Below, piece after piece: positions 1-11,624 of a DNA stretch of 64,000 nt. The stretch's first letter is position 1, and every line of letters starts with the position of its first letter. Origin of the DNA: Aquabacterium sp. J223 (GTDB lineage Bacteria > Pseudomonadota > Gammaproteobacteria > Burkholderiales > Burkholderiaceae_C); contig NZ_CP088297.1 of the NCBI RefSeq assembly GCF_024666615.1, positions 2,294,001-2,358,000 of the forward strand. Reading direction: 5' to 3'. The position numbers and the translations under genes were made by a program. The notes beneath the pieces were generated by a model. It was given only the letters and a program-made list of their open reading frames with translations, was not told the origin of the DNA and searched no databases.

Positions 1-1154
1 GCTGGCGCAGGAGATCGGCTATCCGCTGGTGGTGCGGCCGAGCTACGTGCTGGGCGGCCGGGCGATGGAGATCGTTCACGGCGACAAGGACCTCGAGCGC
101 TACATGCGCGAGGCGGTCAAGGTCAGCGAGAAGTCGCCGGTGCTGCTCGACCGCTTCCTCGACGACGCGATCGAGGTCGACGTCGACTGCATCAGCGACG
201 GCCGCGAGGTGATGATCGGCGGCATCATGGAGCACATCGAGCAGGCGGGGGTGCACTCCGGCGACTCGGCCTGCTCGCTGCCGCCCTACACCCTGCCCGC
301 CGCGCTGCAGGACGAACTGCGCCGGCAGACCGCGCAGATGGCCAAGGCGCTGAAGGTCATCGGCCTGATGAACGTGCAGTTCGCCATCCAGGGCGACACC
401 TCGGGCGACGGCTCGAAGGCCACGGTCTACGTGCTGGAGGTCAACCCGCGCGCCTCGCGCACGGTGCCCTTCGTCAGCAAGGCCACCGGCCAGCCGCTGG
501 CCAAGATCGCGGCGCGCTGCATGGCCGGCAGCGGCCTCGGCGACCAGCGCATCCAGGGCCGGGCGCCGCGCGAGGTGGTGCCGCCGTACTTCAGCGTGAA
601 GGAGGCGGTGTTCCCCTTCAACAAGTTCCCCGGCGTGGACCCCATCCTCGGCCCCGAGATGCGCTCCACCGGCGAGGTGATGGGCGTGGCCTACACCTTC
701 GGCGAAGCGATGCTGAAGAGCCAGCTCGGCGCCGGCTCCCGCCTGCCGACCAAGGGCACGGTGGTGATCTCGGTGAAGAACGCCGACAAGGACCGCGCGG
801 TGCAGGTCGGCCGCGACCTGGTGCAGCTCGGCTTCACGGTGGTGGCGACCAAGGGCACGGCGGCCGCGCTGGCGGCCGGGGGGCGTGCCGGTGCGGGTGG
901 TGAACAAGGTCAAGGACGGCCGGCCGCACATCGCGGACATGGTCAAGGGCGGCGAGATCCAGCTGGTGTTCATCACCGTGGACGAGACCCGCACCGCGAT
1001 CGCCGATTCGCGCTACATCCGCACCGCGGCGCTGGCCAACCGGGTCACCTACTACACCACGATGGCCGGCTGCGAGGCGGCGACCGAGGCGCTGAAGCAC
1101 CAGGACGCACTTCAGGTGCTTTCCCTGCAGGAGCTGCACCGGGAACTGCACTAA
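1..1154 (+). CDS. carB: Carbamoyl-phosphate synthase large subunit, 3' part (frameshifted)
   Basis: This is the C-terminal third of the ATP-grasp enzyme that makes carbamoyl phosphate for pyrimidine and arginine synthesis. The 5' end lies outside the window; the frame is open from base 2 and about 383 residues are visible. The second ATP-grasp core is seen ([14 protein letters not shown], then [16 protein letters not shown]), followed by the allosteric MGS-like domain starting near [14 protein letters not shown]. The frame breaks at a run of six G at 878-883. Removing one G joins LAAGG to [19 protein letters not shown] and runs to the TAA at 1152. The insertion is probably a sequence error, because the downstream part is fully conserved. 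greA follows after a hairpin. Confidence 0.95.
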
Positions 1155-1170
1155 ACTGGCCGCACTCCAT

Positions 1171-1220
1171 CCGCCGCCGCTGTGCCCGTTCTCACGGGTG
1201 TCCGGCGGCGGCTTCGTTTC
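1171..1220 (+). terminator. Hairpin between carB and greA, possible terminator
   Basis: A nine-base GC stem (CCGCCGCCG at 1171-1179, CGGCGGCGG at 1203-1211) encloses a second small stem (CCCG/CGGG) and is followed by CTTCGTTTC. The T tract is interrupted, so it may be a weak or partial terminator that lowers read-through into greA. Confidence 0.5.
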
Positions 1221-1254
1221 TGGAAGAGAACCCCCAAGAGAACCGGATTTCGCC

Positions 1255-1732
1255 ATGGCGACCATTCCCCCTGACCAAGCGCGGTGCCGAGAAGCTCAAG
1301 GAAGAGCTGCACCGTCTGAAGACCGTCGAGCGCCATGCGGTGATCCAGGCGATTGCGGAGGCGCGCGCGCAGGGCGACCTGTCGGAGAACGCCGAGTACG
1401 ACGCCGCCAAGGACAAGCAGGGCTTCATCGAGGGCCGCATCCTGGAGCTGGAGGGCAAGCTGGCCGCCGCCCAGGTGATCGACCCGTCGGCGCTGGACGC
1501 CGGCGGCAAGGTGGTCTTCGGTGCCACCGTCGACCTGGAGGAGGAGGACAGCGGCGCGCAGGTCACCTACCAGCTGGTGGGCGACGACGAAGCCGACCTG
1601 AAGCAGGGCCTGATCTCCATCAGCTCGCCGATCGCCCGCGCGCTGATCGGGAAGGAAGCCGGCGACGTGGCCGAGGTGCAGGCCCCCGGCGGCATCAAGC
1701 ACTACGAGATTGTCGAGGTCCGCTACGTCTGA
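1255..1732 (+). CDS. greA: Transcription elongation factor GreA (frameshift near start)
   Basis: GreA rescues backtracked RNA polymerase by stimulating cleavage of the nascent transcript. The corrected product is 158 residues, the usual length. An N-terminal coiled coil ([21 protein letters not shown], then the loop motif [20 protein letters not shown] carrying the acidic tip residues) is followed by the FKBP-like C-terminal domain ending in [10 protein letters not shown]. The ATG at 1255 gives MATIP and then loses frame at five C (1267-1271). Deleting one C gives [14 protein letters not shown], the standard GreA start, so I take this as a sequence error. The gene sits directly downstream of carB, as in most Burkholderiales. 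Confidence 0.95.
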
Positions 1733-1745
1733 GCCGTCGCACGCC

Positions 1746-2234
1746 ATGCCCCCGGTGGCGACCCGGCTGACCGCGCTGCTGGCCGGCCTGTGGGCCGGGC
1801 TGCTGCTGTGCATCGCCACCATCGCCACGCCGGCGCCGTTCGCCACCCTGGCCACGGCCGATGCCGGCCGGGTGGTGGGCCGCATCTTCGCGGTGGAGGC
1901 CTATGTCAGCCTGGCGCTCGCGCTGGTGCTCTTCCTGCTCGAGCGGGCCGCGGCGCGCCGCCGCGCGTCGGTGGGGGAGGGCTCGGCGTTCAGCGCCGAC
2001 CTGGTGCTGGTGCTCGGCGCGCTGTTCTGCACCGTGCTGGGGTATTTCGCGCTGCAGCCGATGATGGCGGCGGCACGGGTGGGTCAGGGCCGCTGGTCCT
2101 TCGGCGCGTTGCACGCCGTGTCGTTCGCGCTGTTCGGCCTGAAGGGCCTGCTGGTGCTGGCGCTGGCCTGGCGCCGCACCGGTGCCGGCTGGCCGCCGGC
2201 GCGACACGACGTCACTCCGCCACCTTTCGCTTGA
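1746..2234 (+). CDS. DUF4149 family membrane protein
   Basis: A small inner-membrane protein of about 162 residues with four predicted hydrophobic segments (near [50 protein letters not shown] and [17 protein letters not shown]). It resembles the DUF4149 family, which commonly sits between greA and yhbY in Burkholderiales. Function is unknown. An in-frame start at 1710 would overlap greA, so I prefer ATG 1746, 13 bases after the greA stop. Its 3' end overlaps the 3' end of the convergent yhbY by 23 bases. Confidence 0.8.
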   Translation: MPPVATRLTALLAGLWAGLLLCIATIATPAPFATLATADAGRVVGRIFAVEAYVSLALALVLFLLERAAARRRASVGEGSAFSADLVLVLGALFCTVLGYFALQPMMAAARVGQGRWSFGALHAVSFALFGLKGLLVLALAWRRTGAGWPPARHDVTPPPFA

Positions 2235-2688
2235 TGCTGGTGCCCACGCGCTTCTTGGCGCGCTTGATGGTGCCGCCGGCGGTCACCCGCTCGTTGCCGT
2301 AGACCTTGACCTTCTGCACCGTCGGCCGGTGGTTGCCGCTCTTCGAGAACTTGACCAGCTTGACCACCCGTGGCCCGGCGCCGCGCTCCTCCCGCTCGGC
2401 CTTGGGCTTGTCCGTGAGCGGGCGCCACAGCACCAGCAGCTTGCCGATGTGCTGGATGGGCGCGGCGTCGAGCTGCTCGGCGAGTTGCTCCAGCAAGGCG
2501 CCACGGGCCAGGCGGTCGTCGGAGAAGACGCGGACCTTGATCAGCCCGTGGGCGGCAAGGGCCGCGTCGGCCTCCTTGAGCACCGCCGGGGTCAGGCCGT
2601 CGGCGCCGATGGCGACGACGGGGTGCAGGTGGTGCGCCTCGGCGCGGTGCACCTTGCGCTGGGCGGGGGTCAGTTCGATGGCGGGCAT
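2212..2688 (-). CDS. yhbY: YhbY/CRM-domain RNA-binding protein
   Basis: A ribosome-associated RNA-binding protein. The N-terminal CRM (YhbY) fold spans about residues 1-100: [20 protein letters not shown], then the [18 protein letters not shown] motif and [12 protein letters not shown] basic tail of about 60 residues ([20 protein letters not shown], then [17 protein letters not shown]) is longer than in E. coli but common in beta-proteobacteria. The start ATG at 2688 has a CATAAT-like -10 just upstream and is divergent from rlmE. The product is 158 residues. The role in large-subunit assembly is family knowledge. Confidence 0.93.
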   Translation of the reverse strand: MPAIELTPAQRKVHRAEAHHLHPVVAIGADGLTPAVLKEADAALAAHGLIKVRVFSDDRLARGALLEQLAEQLDAAPIQHIGKLLVLWRPLTDKPKAEREERGAGPRVVKLVKFSKSGNHRPTVQKVKVYGNERVTAGGTIKRAKKRVGTSIKRKVAE

Positions 2689-2787
2689 CGTTCGTATTAT
2701 GGCCGCCGCCCCCCGGTCTTCCGGCCGCACGCGGCCGCTGCGGTCCGCCGCCGCGCGCCGGGCGGTGTCCCAACCGAAGAAGAGGCC

Positions 2788-3462
2788 ATGACCAAGGTCA
2801 AGAGCAAGAAGGTCAACCGCGCGTGGCTGCACGATCACCTGAACGACCCCTACGTCAAGCTGGCGCAGAAGGAGGGCTACCGCGCCCGGGCCGCCTACAA
2901 GCTCAAGGAGATCGACGAGGCGCTGAAGTTGGTGCGCCCGGGCCAGACGGTGGTCGACCTCGGCAGCGCGCCCGGCGCCTGGAGCCAGTACCTGCGCCGC
3001 CGCTTCGCGCCGAAGGAGGCGGGCGTCGGCGGCGCCGCCAGCGGTGAACTCAACGGCCGCATCGTCGCCCTCGACCTGCTGCCGATGGAGCCGATCGAGG
3101 GCGTGCTGTTCCTCCAGGGCGACTTCCGCGAGGAGGCGGTGGCGTCGCAGGTGGCCGAGGCCCTGCAGGGACAGCCGGCGGACCTGGTGGTGTCCGACAT
3201 GGCGCCCAACCTGTCGGGCATCGAAAGCGCCGATTCCGCCCGCATCGCGCACCTGGTGGAACTGTCGGTGGAATTTGCGCAGACCCACCTCAGGCCCGAC
3301 GGCGCCCTGGTGTGCAAGGTGTTCCACGGCCCGGGCTACAGCCAGCTCGTCGAACTGTTCAAAAAAACCTTCCGGGTGGTCAAGCCGATCAAGCCGAAAG
3401 CGTCCCGGGACCGGTCGTCGGAAACTTTCCTGGTGGGAATGGGACTCAAGAAGTCGTCGTGA
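2788..3462 (+). CDS. rlmE: 23S rRNA 2'-O-ribose U2552 methyltransferase
   Basis: RlmE (FtsJ/RrmJ) methylates the A-loop uridine of 23S rRNA late in 50S assembly using SAM. The 224-residue product has a basic N-terminus ([25 protein letters not shown]), the [15 protein letters not shown] motif, SAM-binding [15 protein letters not shown], catalytic-tetrad regions including [11 protein letters not shown], and a final [22 protein letters not shown] lies before ATG 2788. ftsH follows about 190 bases downstream, an arrangement shared with E. coli. Confidence 0.97.
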   Translation: MTKVKSKKVNRAWLHDHLNDPYVKLAQKEGYRARAAYKLKEIDEALKLVRPGQTVVDLGSAPGAWSQYLRRRFAPKEAGVGGAASGELNGRIVALDLLPMEPIEGVLFLQGDFREEAVASQVAEALQGQPADLVVSDMAPNLSGIESADSARIAHLVELSVEFAQTHLRPDGALVCKVFHGPGYSQLVELFKKTFRVVKPIKPKASRDRSSETFLVGMGLKKSS

Positions 3463-3543
3463 TGCGACGAAATCGACGTGGCGCGCGGGCCTCCCAGCGT
3501 CATGGGTTGCCCGCCGGGCCCGGCGGGCCCGGCGGGCGCCGAT

Positions 3544-3571
3544 CTTGCTTGCTCTAGAATCGGCCCCACTT
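3544..3571 (+). promoter_or_regulatory. Candidate sigma-32 (heat-shock) promoter of ftsH
   Basis: CTTGCTT at 3544-3550 and CCCCACTT at 3564-3571 are 13 bases apart, which fits the RpoH pattern CTTGAAA-N11-16-CCCCATNT with mismatches. A TAGAAT lies between the two boxes and could instead be a sigma-70 -10. E. coli ftsH is heat-shock controlled, which supports the reading. About 80 bases separate it from the GTG start. Confidence 0.5.
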
Positions 3572-3650
3572 ACCGTGGCAGCGCGTTCGAGAGGCAGGTT
3601 TCGGCCGGTGTTGAAGGTGCTGTGCCGTAGGAAATGAAGAAGGAGCCGCG

Positions 3651-5549
<1,899 letters not shown>

Positions 5550-5572
5550 TCGGCAACCGGTGGGCATTGAGC

Positions 5573-5599
5573 AGCGGGGCTTCGGCCCCGCTTTCCTTT
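5573..5599 (+). terminator. Rho-independent terminator after ftsH
   Basis: A perfect eight-base stem AGCGGGGC/GCCCCGCT (5573-5580 and 5585-5592) closes a UUCG tetraloop and is followed by TTCCTTT. It lies 24 bases after the ftsH stop and before folP, so folP-glmM probably use their own promoter or read-through. Confidence 0.85.
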
Positions 5600-5612
5600 G
5601 GGCGAGGGTCGC

Positions 5613-6502
5613 ATGAACGGTGCCGGCAACCCCCGCCGGTCTGGCAGACCACCCGCTTTCGCCTGTCGCTCGACCGCCCGTGGGTGATGGGCATCGTCAA
5701 CGTGACGCCCGACTCGTTCTCGGACGGCGGTCGGTTCGCCGCCACCGACGACGCGATCGCGCATTGCGAGGCGTTGCGGGCCGAGGGGGCCGACCTGCTC
5801 GACATCGGCGGCGAATCCACCCGGCCGGGCGCCGCGACGCCGTCGCCGGCGGAGGAACTGGCCCGCGTCGAGCCGGTGCTGCGCCATGCGGTCGGGCTGG
5901 GCCTGCCGGTGTCGGTGGACACCAGCGAGCCGGTGGTCATCCGCCGCGCCCTGGAGCTCGGCGTCGACATCGTCAACGACGTGCGGGCGCTGCGCCGGCC
6001 GGGGGCGCTGTCGGCGGTGGCGGACCATCCCACCGCCGGGCTGTGCCTGATGCACATGCGCGGCGAGCCGGGCAGCATGCAGGCCCAAGCCGAGTACCAG
6101 GACGTCGTCGGCGAGGTGGCGGGTTTCCTGAGGGCGCGCATGGCCGCCGCCCTTGCGCTGGGCATCGCCGCGGAGCGCATCCTGCCGGACCCGGGCATCG
6201 GCTTCGCGAAGACACCGGCCCACAACCTGGCGCTGCTGGCGCGGCAGCGCGAGCTCCACGCGGCACTGGGCCGGCCGCTGCTGGTGGGCTGGTCCCGCAA
6301 GTCGACGCTCGGCGTGGTCACCGGCCGGCCGGTGGGCGAACGCCAGGTGGCCAGCGTGGCGGCCGCGCTGGCCGCCTTGCAGCAGGGCGCGGCGGTGGTG
6401 CGGGTGCACGACGTGGCGCCCACGGTGGACGCGATCAAGGTCTGGCAGGCGGCGGGGCTGCTGCCCGGCGGGGCGAACGACACGAGGACGATGGATTCAT
6501 GA
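5613..6502 (+). CDS. folP: Dihydropteroate synthase (frameshift near start)
   Basis: FolP condenses p-aminobenzoate with 6-hydroxymethyl-dihydropterin pyrophosphate in folate synthesis and is the sulfonamide target. The core shows [72 protein letters not shown] and [12 protein letters not shown]. No start codon exists in this frame upstream of the conserved core. ATG 5613 (MNGAGN) is one base out of frame, and restoring one C at the C5 run 5630-5634 gives [18 protein letters not shown] and 296 residues. Otherwise initiation would fall inside the conserved motif (5683-5686). The stop overlaps the glmM start as ATGA. Confidence 0.9.
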
Positions 6503-7830
6503 GCAGACGCTTCTTCGGCACCGACGGCATCCGTGGCACGGTGGGGCAGGCGCCGATCACCGCCGACTTCATGCTCCGGCTGGGCCATGCGGTGGGGCGG
6601 GTGCTGCGCCGGGGCCGCGAACGGCCGGTGGTGCTGATCGGCAAGGACACCCGCATCTCCGGCTACATGATCGAGTCGGCGCTGCAGTCCGGCTTCGAAT
6701 CGGCAGGGGTCGACGTGCGCCTCACCGGCCCGCTGCCCACCCCCGGCGTCGCCTACCTGACGCGGGCCCTGCGGCTGGACCTGGGCGTCGTCATCAGCGC
6801 CTCGCACAACCCCTTCCAGGACAACGGCGTCAAGTTCTTCTCCGCCCGCGGCGAGAAGCTGCCCGACGAGTGGGAACAGGCGGTGGAGGCGGCGCTCGAG
6901 GAGCCGCCGCAATGGGCCGATTCCACCGGCCTCGGCCGCGCCCGCCGCATCGACGACGCCAGCGGCCGCTACATCGAGTTCTGCAAGGGCACGGTGGGCG
7001 GCGAGCTGTCGCTGCGCGGGCTGAAGCTGGTGGTCGACGGCGCCCACGGCGCGGCCTACCACGTGGCCGCCGACGTCTTCCACGAGCTCGGTGCCGAGGT
7101 GGTGCGCATCGGCTGCTCGCCCGACGGCACCAACATCAACGCCGGCGTCGGTGCCACCGCGCCGCAGGCGCTGGTGCGGGCGGTGGCCGAGCAGGGCGCC
7201 GATTACGGCATCGCGCTCGACGGCGACGCCGACCGGCTGCAGATGGTCGACGCCGAGGGGCGGCTCTACAACGGCGACGAGCTGCTCTACCTCATGGCCT
7301 GCGACCGGCTGGACGCCGGGCTGGACCTGCCCGGCGTGGTCGGCACGCTCATGACCAACCTGGCGGTGGAACTGGCGCTGCAGCGGCGCGGCGTGCCGCT
7401 GGTGCGCGCCAAGGTGGGCGACCGCTACGTGCTGGAGGAACTGCAGGCGCGCGGCTGGCAGCTCGGCGGTGAGGGCTCCGGCCACCTGCTGGTGCTGGAC
7501 CGTCACACCACCGGCGACGGCATCGTCAGCGCGCTGCAGGTGCTGCAGGCGCTGCAGCGCCGCGGCGTCAGCCTGGCGCAGGCGGTGCACGACGCGCCGC
7601 TGTACCCGCAGGTGCTGCTGAACGTGCGGCTCGCCGCCGGCGCGGACTGGACGCGCAACGCCGCGCTGGCGGCCGAGCGCGAGGCCGCCGAGGCGGCGCT
7701 CGGCCAGCACGGCCGACTGCTGATCCGGCCGTCCGGCACCGAGCCGGTGCTGCGCGTCATGGTCGAGGCCGAGGACGAGGCCCTGGCCCGCAGCACCGCC
7801 GAACGGCTGGCCGCCGCCGCCCGCGGCTGA
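6499..7830 (+). CDS. glmM: Phosphoglucosamine mutase
   Basis: GlmM interconverts glucosamine-6-phosphate and glucosamine-1-phosphate on the way to UDP-GlcNAc for peptidoglycan and LPS. It has 443 residues, typical for the family. Motifs: FFGTDGIRG at the N-terminus, the phosphoserine loop [14 protein letters not shown], metal loop ALDGDADRL, sugar loop GGEGSGHLL and the phosphate-binding [18 protein letters not shown] 6499 overlaps the folP stop by four bases, so translation is probably coupled. folP-glmM order is standard in many proteobacteria. Confidence 0.98.
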   Translation: MSRRFFGTDGIRGTVGQAPITADFMLRLGHAVGRVLRRGRERPVVLIGKDTRISGYMIESALQSGFESAGVDVRLTGPLPTPGVAYLTRALRLDLGVVISASHNPFQDNGVKFFSARGEKLPDEWEQAVEAALEEPPQWADSTGLGRARRIDDASGRYIEFCKGTVGGELSLRGLKLVVDGAHGAAYHVAADVFHELGAEVVRIGCSPDGTNINAGVGATAPQALVRAVAEQGADYGIALDGDADRLQMVDAEGRLYNGDELLYLMACDRLDAGLDLPGVVGTLMTNLAVELALQRRGVPLVRAKVGDRYVLEELQARGWQLGGEGSGHLLVLDRHTTGDGIVSALQVLQALQRRGVSLAQAVHDAPLYPQVLLNVRLAAGADWTRNAALAAEREAAEAALGQHGRLLIRPSGTEPVLRVMVEAEDEALARSTAERLAAAARG

Positions 7831-7875
7831 CGGCGACGGCGGCCGGCCCGGGTCGTCCGCCCGGGTGCCGCGGGC

Positions 7876-8355
7876 TCAGCGGCGCGGCGGCATCAGCACC
7901 CGGTCGATGACGTGGACCACGCCGTTGCTGGCGGCCACGTCGGGCTGCACCACCACCGCGTCCTCGACGGTGACGAAGGTGCCGGCGCGGGACACCGCCA
8001 GGTCGGCGCCCTGCACCGACTTCAGCTTGCCGTTGGGCACCTGCGCCGACGGCAAGCTGCCGGCCACGACGTGGTACTGCAGCACGCTGCGCAGCAGCTC
8101 CTTGTTGGCGGCCAGCTCGTCCAGCGTCTTCCGCGGCACCGCCTTGAAGGCCTCGTCGTTCGGCGCGAACACGGTCACCGGGCCCGGGCCGCGCAGCGTG
8201 TCGGCCAGTCCGGCGTCGTTGATCAGCTTGGTGAGCGTCGACAGCGACCCGGTGCGCGCCGCCGTGTCGGTGACCGGGGCGGGGGAGGTGGCGCAGCCGG
8301 CCAGGGCCAGGGCGCCGGCGGCGCAGATCGACAGGAGCCAGGGGCGTCGTTGCAT
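7876..8355 (-). CDS. Fasciclin-domain (FAS1) lipoprotein
   Basis: A secreted protein of about 159 residues with a lipoprotein signal (MQRRPWLLSICAAGALALAGC, Cys about 21) and one FAS1/BIgH3 domain: STLTKLINDAGLADTL, then VTVFAPNDEAFKAVP, LLRSVLQYHVVAGSL and a C-terminal GVVHVIDRVLMPP. FAS1 domains are adhesive or ligand-binding; the role here is unknown. I prefer the ATG at 8355 over a longer in-frame start because it begins the signal peptide. It is divergent from pstS and has a Pho-box-like site upstream, which hints at phosphate control. It converges with glmM. Confidence 0.85.
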   Translation of the reverse strand: MQRRPWLLSICAAGALALAGCATSPAPVTDTAARTGSLSTLTKLINDAGLADTLRGPGPVTVFAPNDEAFKAVPRKTLDELAANKELLRSVLQYHVVAGSLPSAQVPNGKLKSVQGADLAVSRAGTFVTVEDAVVVQPDVAASNGVVHVIDRVLMPPRR

Positions 8356-8436
8356 GGGGTGTCCTTGTGGTGGCGAGATCGGGGTCGGACGCGGGCGGTC
8401 CGGCCGAATGGGCGCCGGGAAGGCTAGAACGGCTCC

Positions 8437-8454
8437 ATGACAGGCGCGTGAAAT
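8437..8454 (-). promoter_or_regulatory. Candidate Pho box upstream of the fasciclin gene
   Basis: On the minus strand the sequence reads ATTTCAC-GCGC-CTGTCAT: a perfect CTGTCAT half-site and a 4/7 partner in the 11-base phasing used by PhoB. It lies about 80 bases upstream of the lipoprotein ATG. The -10 ten bases on (TAGCCT) is weak. Confidence 0.4.
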
Positions 8455-8496
8455 GCGGGTGACGGGGCTCATCGCCGTCCCGGGCGCCGTCCCGGG

Positions 8497-8530
8497 TGTT
8501 CATGGCGCTGTCACAAACCCACCCTAGAGT
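8497..8530 (+). promoter_or_regulatory. Candidate Pho box and -10 of the pst operon
   Basis: TGTTCAT-GGCG-CTGTCAC at 8497-8514 has two seven-base half-sites 11 bases apart, the PhoB geometry. TAGAGT at 8525-8530 starts ten bases after the box, where the -10 of a PhoB-activated promoter lies. The site is 35 bases upstream of pstS. The first half-site is degenerate; location and context carry the call. Confidence 0.6.
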
Positions 8531-8564
8531 GCCGGCAGTGCCAAATCTTTCCGAAAGGCTGTCC

Positions 8565-9605
8565 ATGACCTCGTCACTGCTTCGCTCCCTTGCCTTCGGT
8601 TCGGCCCTGCTGGCGGGCGCCACGGGTGCCCTTGCGCAGGACGTCACCGGCGCCGGTGCCACGTTCCCGGCGCCGCTGTATGCCAAATGGGCCGACGCCT
8701 ACAACAAGGCCACCGGCGTGCGCATCAACTACCAGTCCGTGGGGTCCGGTGCCGGCATCCGGCAGATCAAGGCCAAGACGGTCGACTTCGGTGCGAGCGA
8801 CATGCCGCTGAAGGACGACGAACTCGCCAAGGACGGCATGGTGCAGTTCCCCACCGTGATCGGCGGCGTGGTGCCCGTGGTCAACATTCGTGGCGTGGCG
8901 CCGGGCCAGATGCGCCTCACGGGGCAGGTCCTCGGTGACATCTATCTCGGCAAGGTCACGAAGTGGAACGACCCGGCGATCGCCAGCCTGAACCCCGGCG
9001 TCTCGCTGCCGGACGCCGCCATCTCGGTGGTCCGGCGTGCCGACGGCTCGGGCACCACGTTCATCTTCACCAACTACCTGTCCAAGGTGAACGAGGAATG
9101 GAAGGCGAAGGTGGGTGACGGGACCGCGGTGAACTGGCCGACCGGTGCCGGCGGCAAGGGCAACGAGGGCGTCGCCGCGTTCGTGCAGCGCCTGCCCAAT
9201 TCGATCGGTTACGTCGAATACGCGTACGTCAAGCAGAACAAGATGACGTACACGCTGCTGAGGAACCGGGACGGCGTGTTCGTGCCGCCCAGCGACGCCG
9301 CGTTCAAGGCCGCCGCCGCCGGGGCCGACTGGAACAAGACGTTCTACCAGATCACCACCGATCAGCCCGGCAAGGACGCGTGGCCGATCACCAACCCGAC
9401 CTACATCCTCATGTACAAGCAGCCGGATCGCGCCGCTGGTGCGGCCGCGGCACTGAAGTTCTTCGATTGGGTGTATGCCAATGGTGATGCGGCTGCGGAC
9501 GACCTCGACTATGTGCCGCTTCCGTCCGCGGTGAAGGATCTGGTCCGCAAGCAGTGGGCAGACCAGATCAAGGACGGGTCGGGTAAGGCCCTGGCCTATC
9601 GCTGA
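8565..9605 (+). CDS. pstS: Phosphate ABC transporter substrate-binding protein
   Basis: Periplasmic high-affinity phosphate receptor of the PstSCAB importer. The product is 346 residues with a Sec signal ([20 protein letters not shown], cleaved near ALAQD). Phosphate-contact motifs are visible: [35 protein letters not shown] and [15 protein letters not shown] chose ATG 8565, preceded by GAAAGG, over an upstream GTG because it begins the signal peptide. It is the first gene of the pst-pho run, downstream of a Pho-box-like site. Confidence 0.97.
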   Translation: MTSSLLRSLAFGSALLAGATGALAQDVTGAGATFPAPLYAKWADAYNKATGVRINYQSVGSGAGIRQIKAKTVDFGASDMPLKDDELAKDGMVQFPTVIGGVVPVVNIRGVAPGQMRLTGQVLGDIYLGKVTKWNDPAIASLNPGVSLPDAAISVVRRADGSGTTFIFTNYLSKVNEEWKAKVGDGTAVNWPTGAGGKGNEGVAAFVQRLPNSIGYVEYAYVKQNKMTYTLLRNRDGVFVPPSDAAFKAAAAGADWNKTFYQITTDQPGKDAWPITNPTYILMYKQPDRAAGAAAALKFFDWVYANGDAAADDLDYVPLPSAVKDLVRKQWADQIKDGSGKALAYR

Positions 9606-9623
9606 TCTTCAACGTCGATGGCG

Positions 9624-9660
9624 GCGCGGCGCTGCTCCGGGGAGCGGGGTGGCGCCGCGC
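9624..9660 (+). other. Intercistronic hairpin between pstS and pstC
   Basis: GCGCGGCG (9624-9631) pairs with CGCCGCGC (9653-9660), enclosing an inner GCTCC/GGAGC stem. There is no T tract, so it is probably a processing or mRNA-stabilising structure rather than a full terminator. Such a hairpin could help make PstS in excess of the membrane subunits. Confidence 0.5.
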
Positions 9661-9685
9661 ATTCGGCCGCCCTGGGGAGCCTTCC

Positions 9686-10708
9686 TTGACCGCTACACTG
9701 TCTGCCCTTCCCGACCCCTCCGACCGCAGCATGGAGCGATCTGTTCCTGCCGGGCGGCCGCCCGAGCGTCGGGCCGTGGCGCCCTGGGCCGACACCATCT
9801 TTTCCTGGCTGGCGCATGGCGCGGCCTGGCTCACCCTCGCCCTGCTGGCCGGCATCATCGGCTCGCTGATCGTCGGTGCCGCCCCGGCCATCGAGCGCTT
9901 CGGCCTCGCCTTCCTGTGGACCAGCGAATGGGACCCGGTGCAGGAACGGTTCGGCGGCCTGGTGATGATCTACGGCACGCTGATGACCTCGTTCATCGCG
10001 CTGCTGATCGCCGTGCCGGTGAGCTTCGGCATCGCGCTGTTCCTCACCGAGATGTCGCCTGGTTGGCTCAAGCGCCCGCTGGGTACCGCCATCGAACTGC
10101 TGGCCGCGGTGCCGTCCATCGTCTACGGCATGTGGGGCCTGCTGGTGTTCGGTCCCATCCTGGCCACCTACGTCCAGCAGCCGCTGCAGGCCGCCTTCTC
10201 CGGCGTGCCGGTGCTGCAGGGCCTGGTGTCGGGCCCGCCGGTGGGCATCGGCATCCTGTCGGCCGGCATCATCCTGGCCATCATGATCATCCCCTTCATC
10301 GCTTCGGTGATGCGGGACGTCTTCGAGGTCACTCCGCCGCTGCTGAAGGAATCTGCCTACGGCCTCGGCTCCACCACCTGGGAGGTCGTGTGGAAGGTGG
10401 TGCTGCCCTACACCAAGACCGGCGTCGTCGGCGGCATCATGCTTGGTCTCGGTCGCGCGCTGGGCGAGACGATGGCCGTGACCTTCGTCATCGGCAACTT
10501 CAACCAGCTCGACTCGCTGTCGCTGTTCGAGGCGGCCAACAGCATCACCTCGGCGCTGGCCAACGAGTTCGCCGAAGCGAGTGAAGGACTGCACCAGGCC
10601 TCGCTGATCTACCTCGGCCTGGTGCTGTTCTTCATCACCTTCGTCGTGCTGTCGTTCTCCAAGGTGCTGCTGGCGCAGTTGAAGAAGAACGAAGGGACGC
10701 GGTCATGA
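9686..10708 (+). CDS. pstC: Phosphate ABC transporter permease PstC
   Basis: Inner-membrane subunit of the phosphate importer, 340 residues from TTG 9686, which has a good GGGGAG ribosome site. ATG 9731 is an alternative start and would remove 15 non-conserved residues. Six membrane segments are visible, from [17 protein letters not shown] to [18 protein letters not shown]. The cytoplasmic EAA-type loop [25 protein letters not shown] and [14 protein letters not shown] are diagnostic. The gene overlaps pstA by four bases (ATGA). Confidence 0.96.
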   Translation: MTATLSALPDPSDRSMERSVPAGRPPERRAVAPWADTIFSWLAHGAAWLTLALLAGIIGSLIVGAAPAIERFGLAFLWTSEWDPVQERFGGLVMIYGTLMTSFIALLIAVPVSFGIALFLTEMSPGWLKRPLGTAIELLAAVPSIVYGMWGLLVFGPILATYVQQPLQAAFSGVPVLQGLVSGPPVGIGILSAGIILAIMIIPFIASVMRDVFEVTPPLLKESAYGLGSTTWEVVWKVVLPYTKTGVVGGIMLGLGRALGETMAVTFVIGNFNQLDSLSLFEAANSITSALANEFAEASEGLHQASLIYLGLVLFFITFVVLSFSKVLLAQLKKNEGTRS

Positions 10709-11598
10709 GCGCTGTCATCGGCAATTCCGCGGGCCAGCGCCCGCTGATGGACGACCAGAAGCTGGCCAAGCACCGGTCTCGGAAGCGCGTCAACGTGCTG
10801 GCGCTCACGCTGTCGCTTGCCGCCATGGCCTTCGGTGTGTTCTGGCTGATCTGGATCCTCATCGAGACGGTGCGGCTGGGCCTGGGTGGCATGTCGCTGA
10901 TGGTGTTCACGGAGATGACGCCGCCGCCGCAGGCCGAGGTAGGGGGGCTGGCCAACGCCATCTTCGGCTCGGCCATCATGGTGCTGCTCGCCACCTTCAT
11001 CGGCACGCCGATCGGCGTCATGGCCGGTGTCTACCTGGCCGAGTACGGCCAGAAGACCTGGCTCGGCAGCGCCACGCGCTTCATCAACGACATCCTGCTG
11101 TCGGCACCGTCCATCGTCATCGGCCTGTTCATCTACGCGGTGGTGGTGGCGCAGTTCCGCCGCTTCTCGGCCATCGCGGGGGTGCTGGCGTTGGCGCTCA
11201 TCGTCATTCCGGTGGTCATCCGGACCACCGAGAACATGCTCACGCTGATCCCCAACGCGCTGCGCGAGGCGGCGTACGCGCTGGGCACGCCGAAGTGGAA
11301 GGTCATCGCGTCGGTGACGCTGAAGTCGGCACGGGCCGGCGTCATCACCGGCATCCTGCTGGCGCTGGCGCGCATCGCCGGCGAGACGGCGCCACTGCTG
11401 TTCACCGCGCTGTCCAACCAGTTCTGGACCGCCGACCTGACCCAGCCGATGGCCAGCCTGCCGGTGACCATCTTCAAGTTCGCGATGAGCCCCTACGAAA
11501 ACTGGCAGAAGCTGGCCTGGGCCGGCGTCTTCCTGATCACGCTCGGCGTGCTGCTGCTGAACATCCTCGCCCGCGTGCTGTTCCGCAACAAGCACTGA
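10705..11598 (+). CDS. pstA: Phosphate ABC transporter permease PstA
   Basis: Second membrane subunit of the phosphate importer, 297 residues. TM segments run from [22 protein letters not shown] to [19 protein letters not shown]. The permease loop reads [21 protein letters not shown] and is followed by [14 protein letters not shown], the PstA signature. The gene starts inside the pstC stop. A run of six G at 10942-10947 is in frame here (AEVGGLAN), unlike several other such runs in the window. Confidence 0.96.
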   Translation: MSAVIGNSAGQRPLMDDQKLAKHRSRKRVNVLALTLSLAAMAFGVFWLIWILIETVRLGLGGMSLMVFTEMTPPPQAEVGGLANAIFGSAIMVLLATFIGTPIGVMAGVYLAEYGQKTWLGSATRFINDILLSAPSIVIGLFIYAVVVAQFRRFSAIAGVLALALIVIPVVIRTTENMLTLIPNALREAAYALGTPKWKVIASVTLKSARAGVITGILLALARIAGETAPLLFTALSNQFWTADLTQPMASLPVTIFKFAMSPYENWQKLAWAGVFLITLGVLLLNILARVLFRNKH

Positions 11599-11624
11599 AC
11601 GCCTTCCGCCCGGAGCCCCATTCC

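Noticed and set aside
29-1732. A single 567-codon frame joining carB and greA
   Set aside because: It arises because one extra G in carB and one extra C in greA both shift into the same frame. The middle part is nonsense; carB and greA are separate genes.
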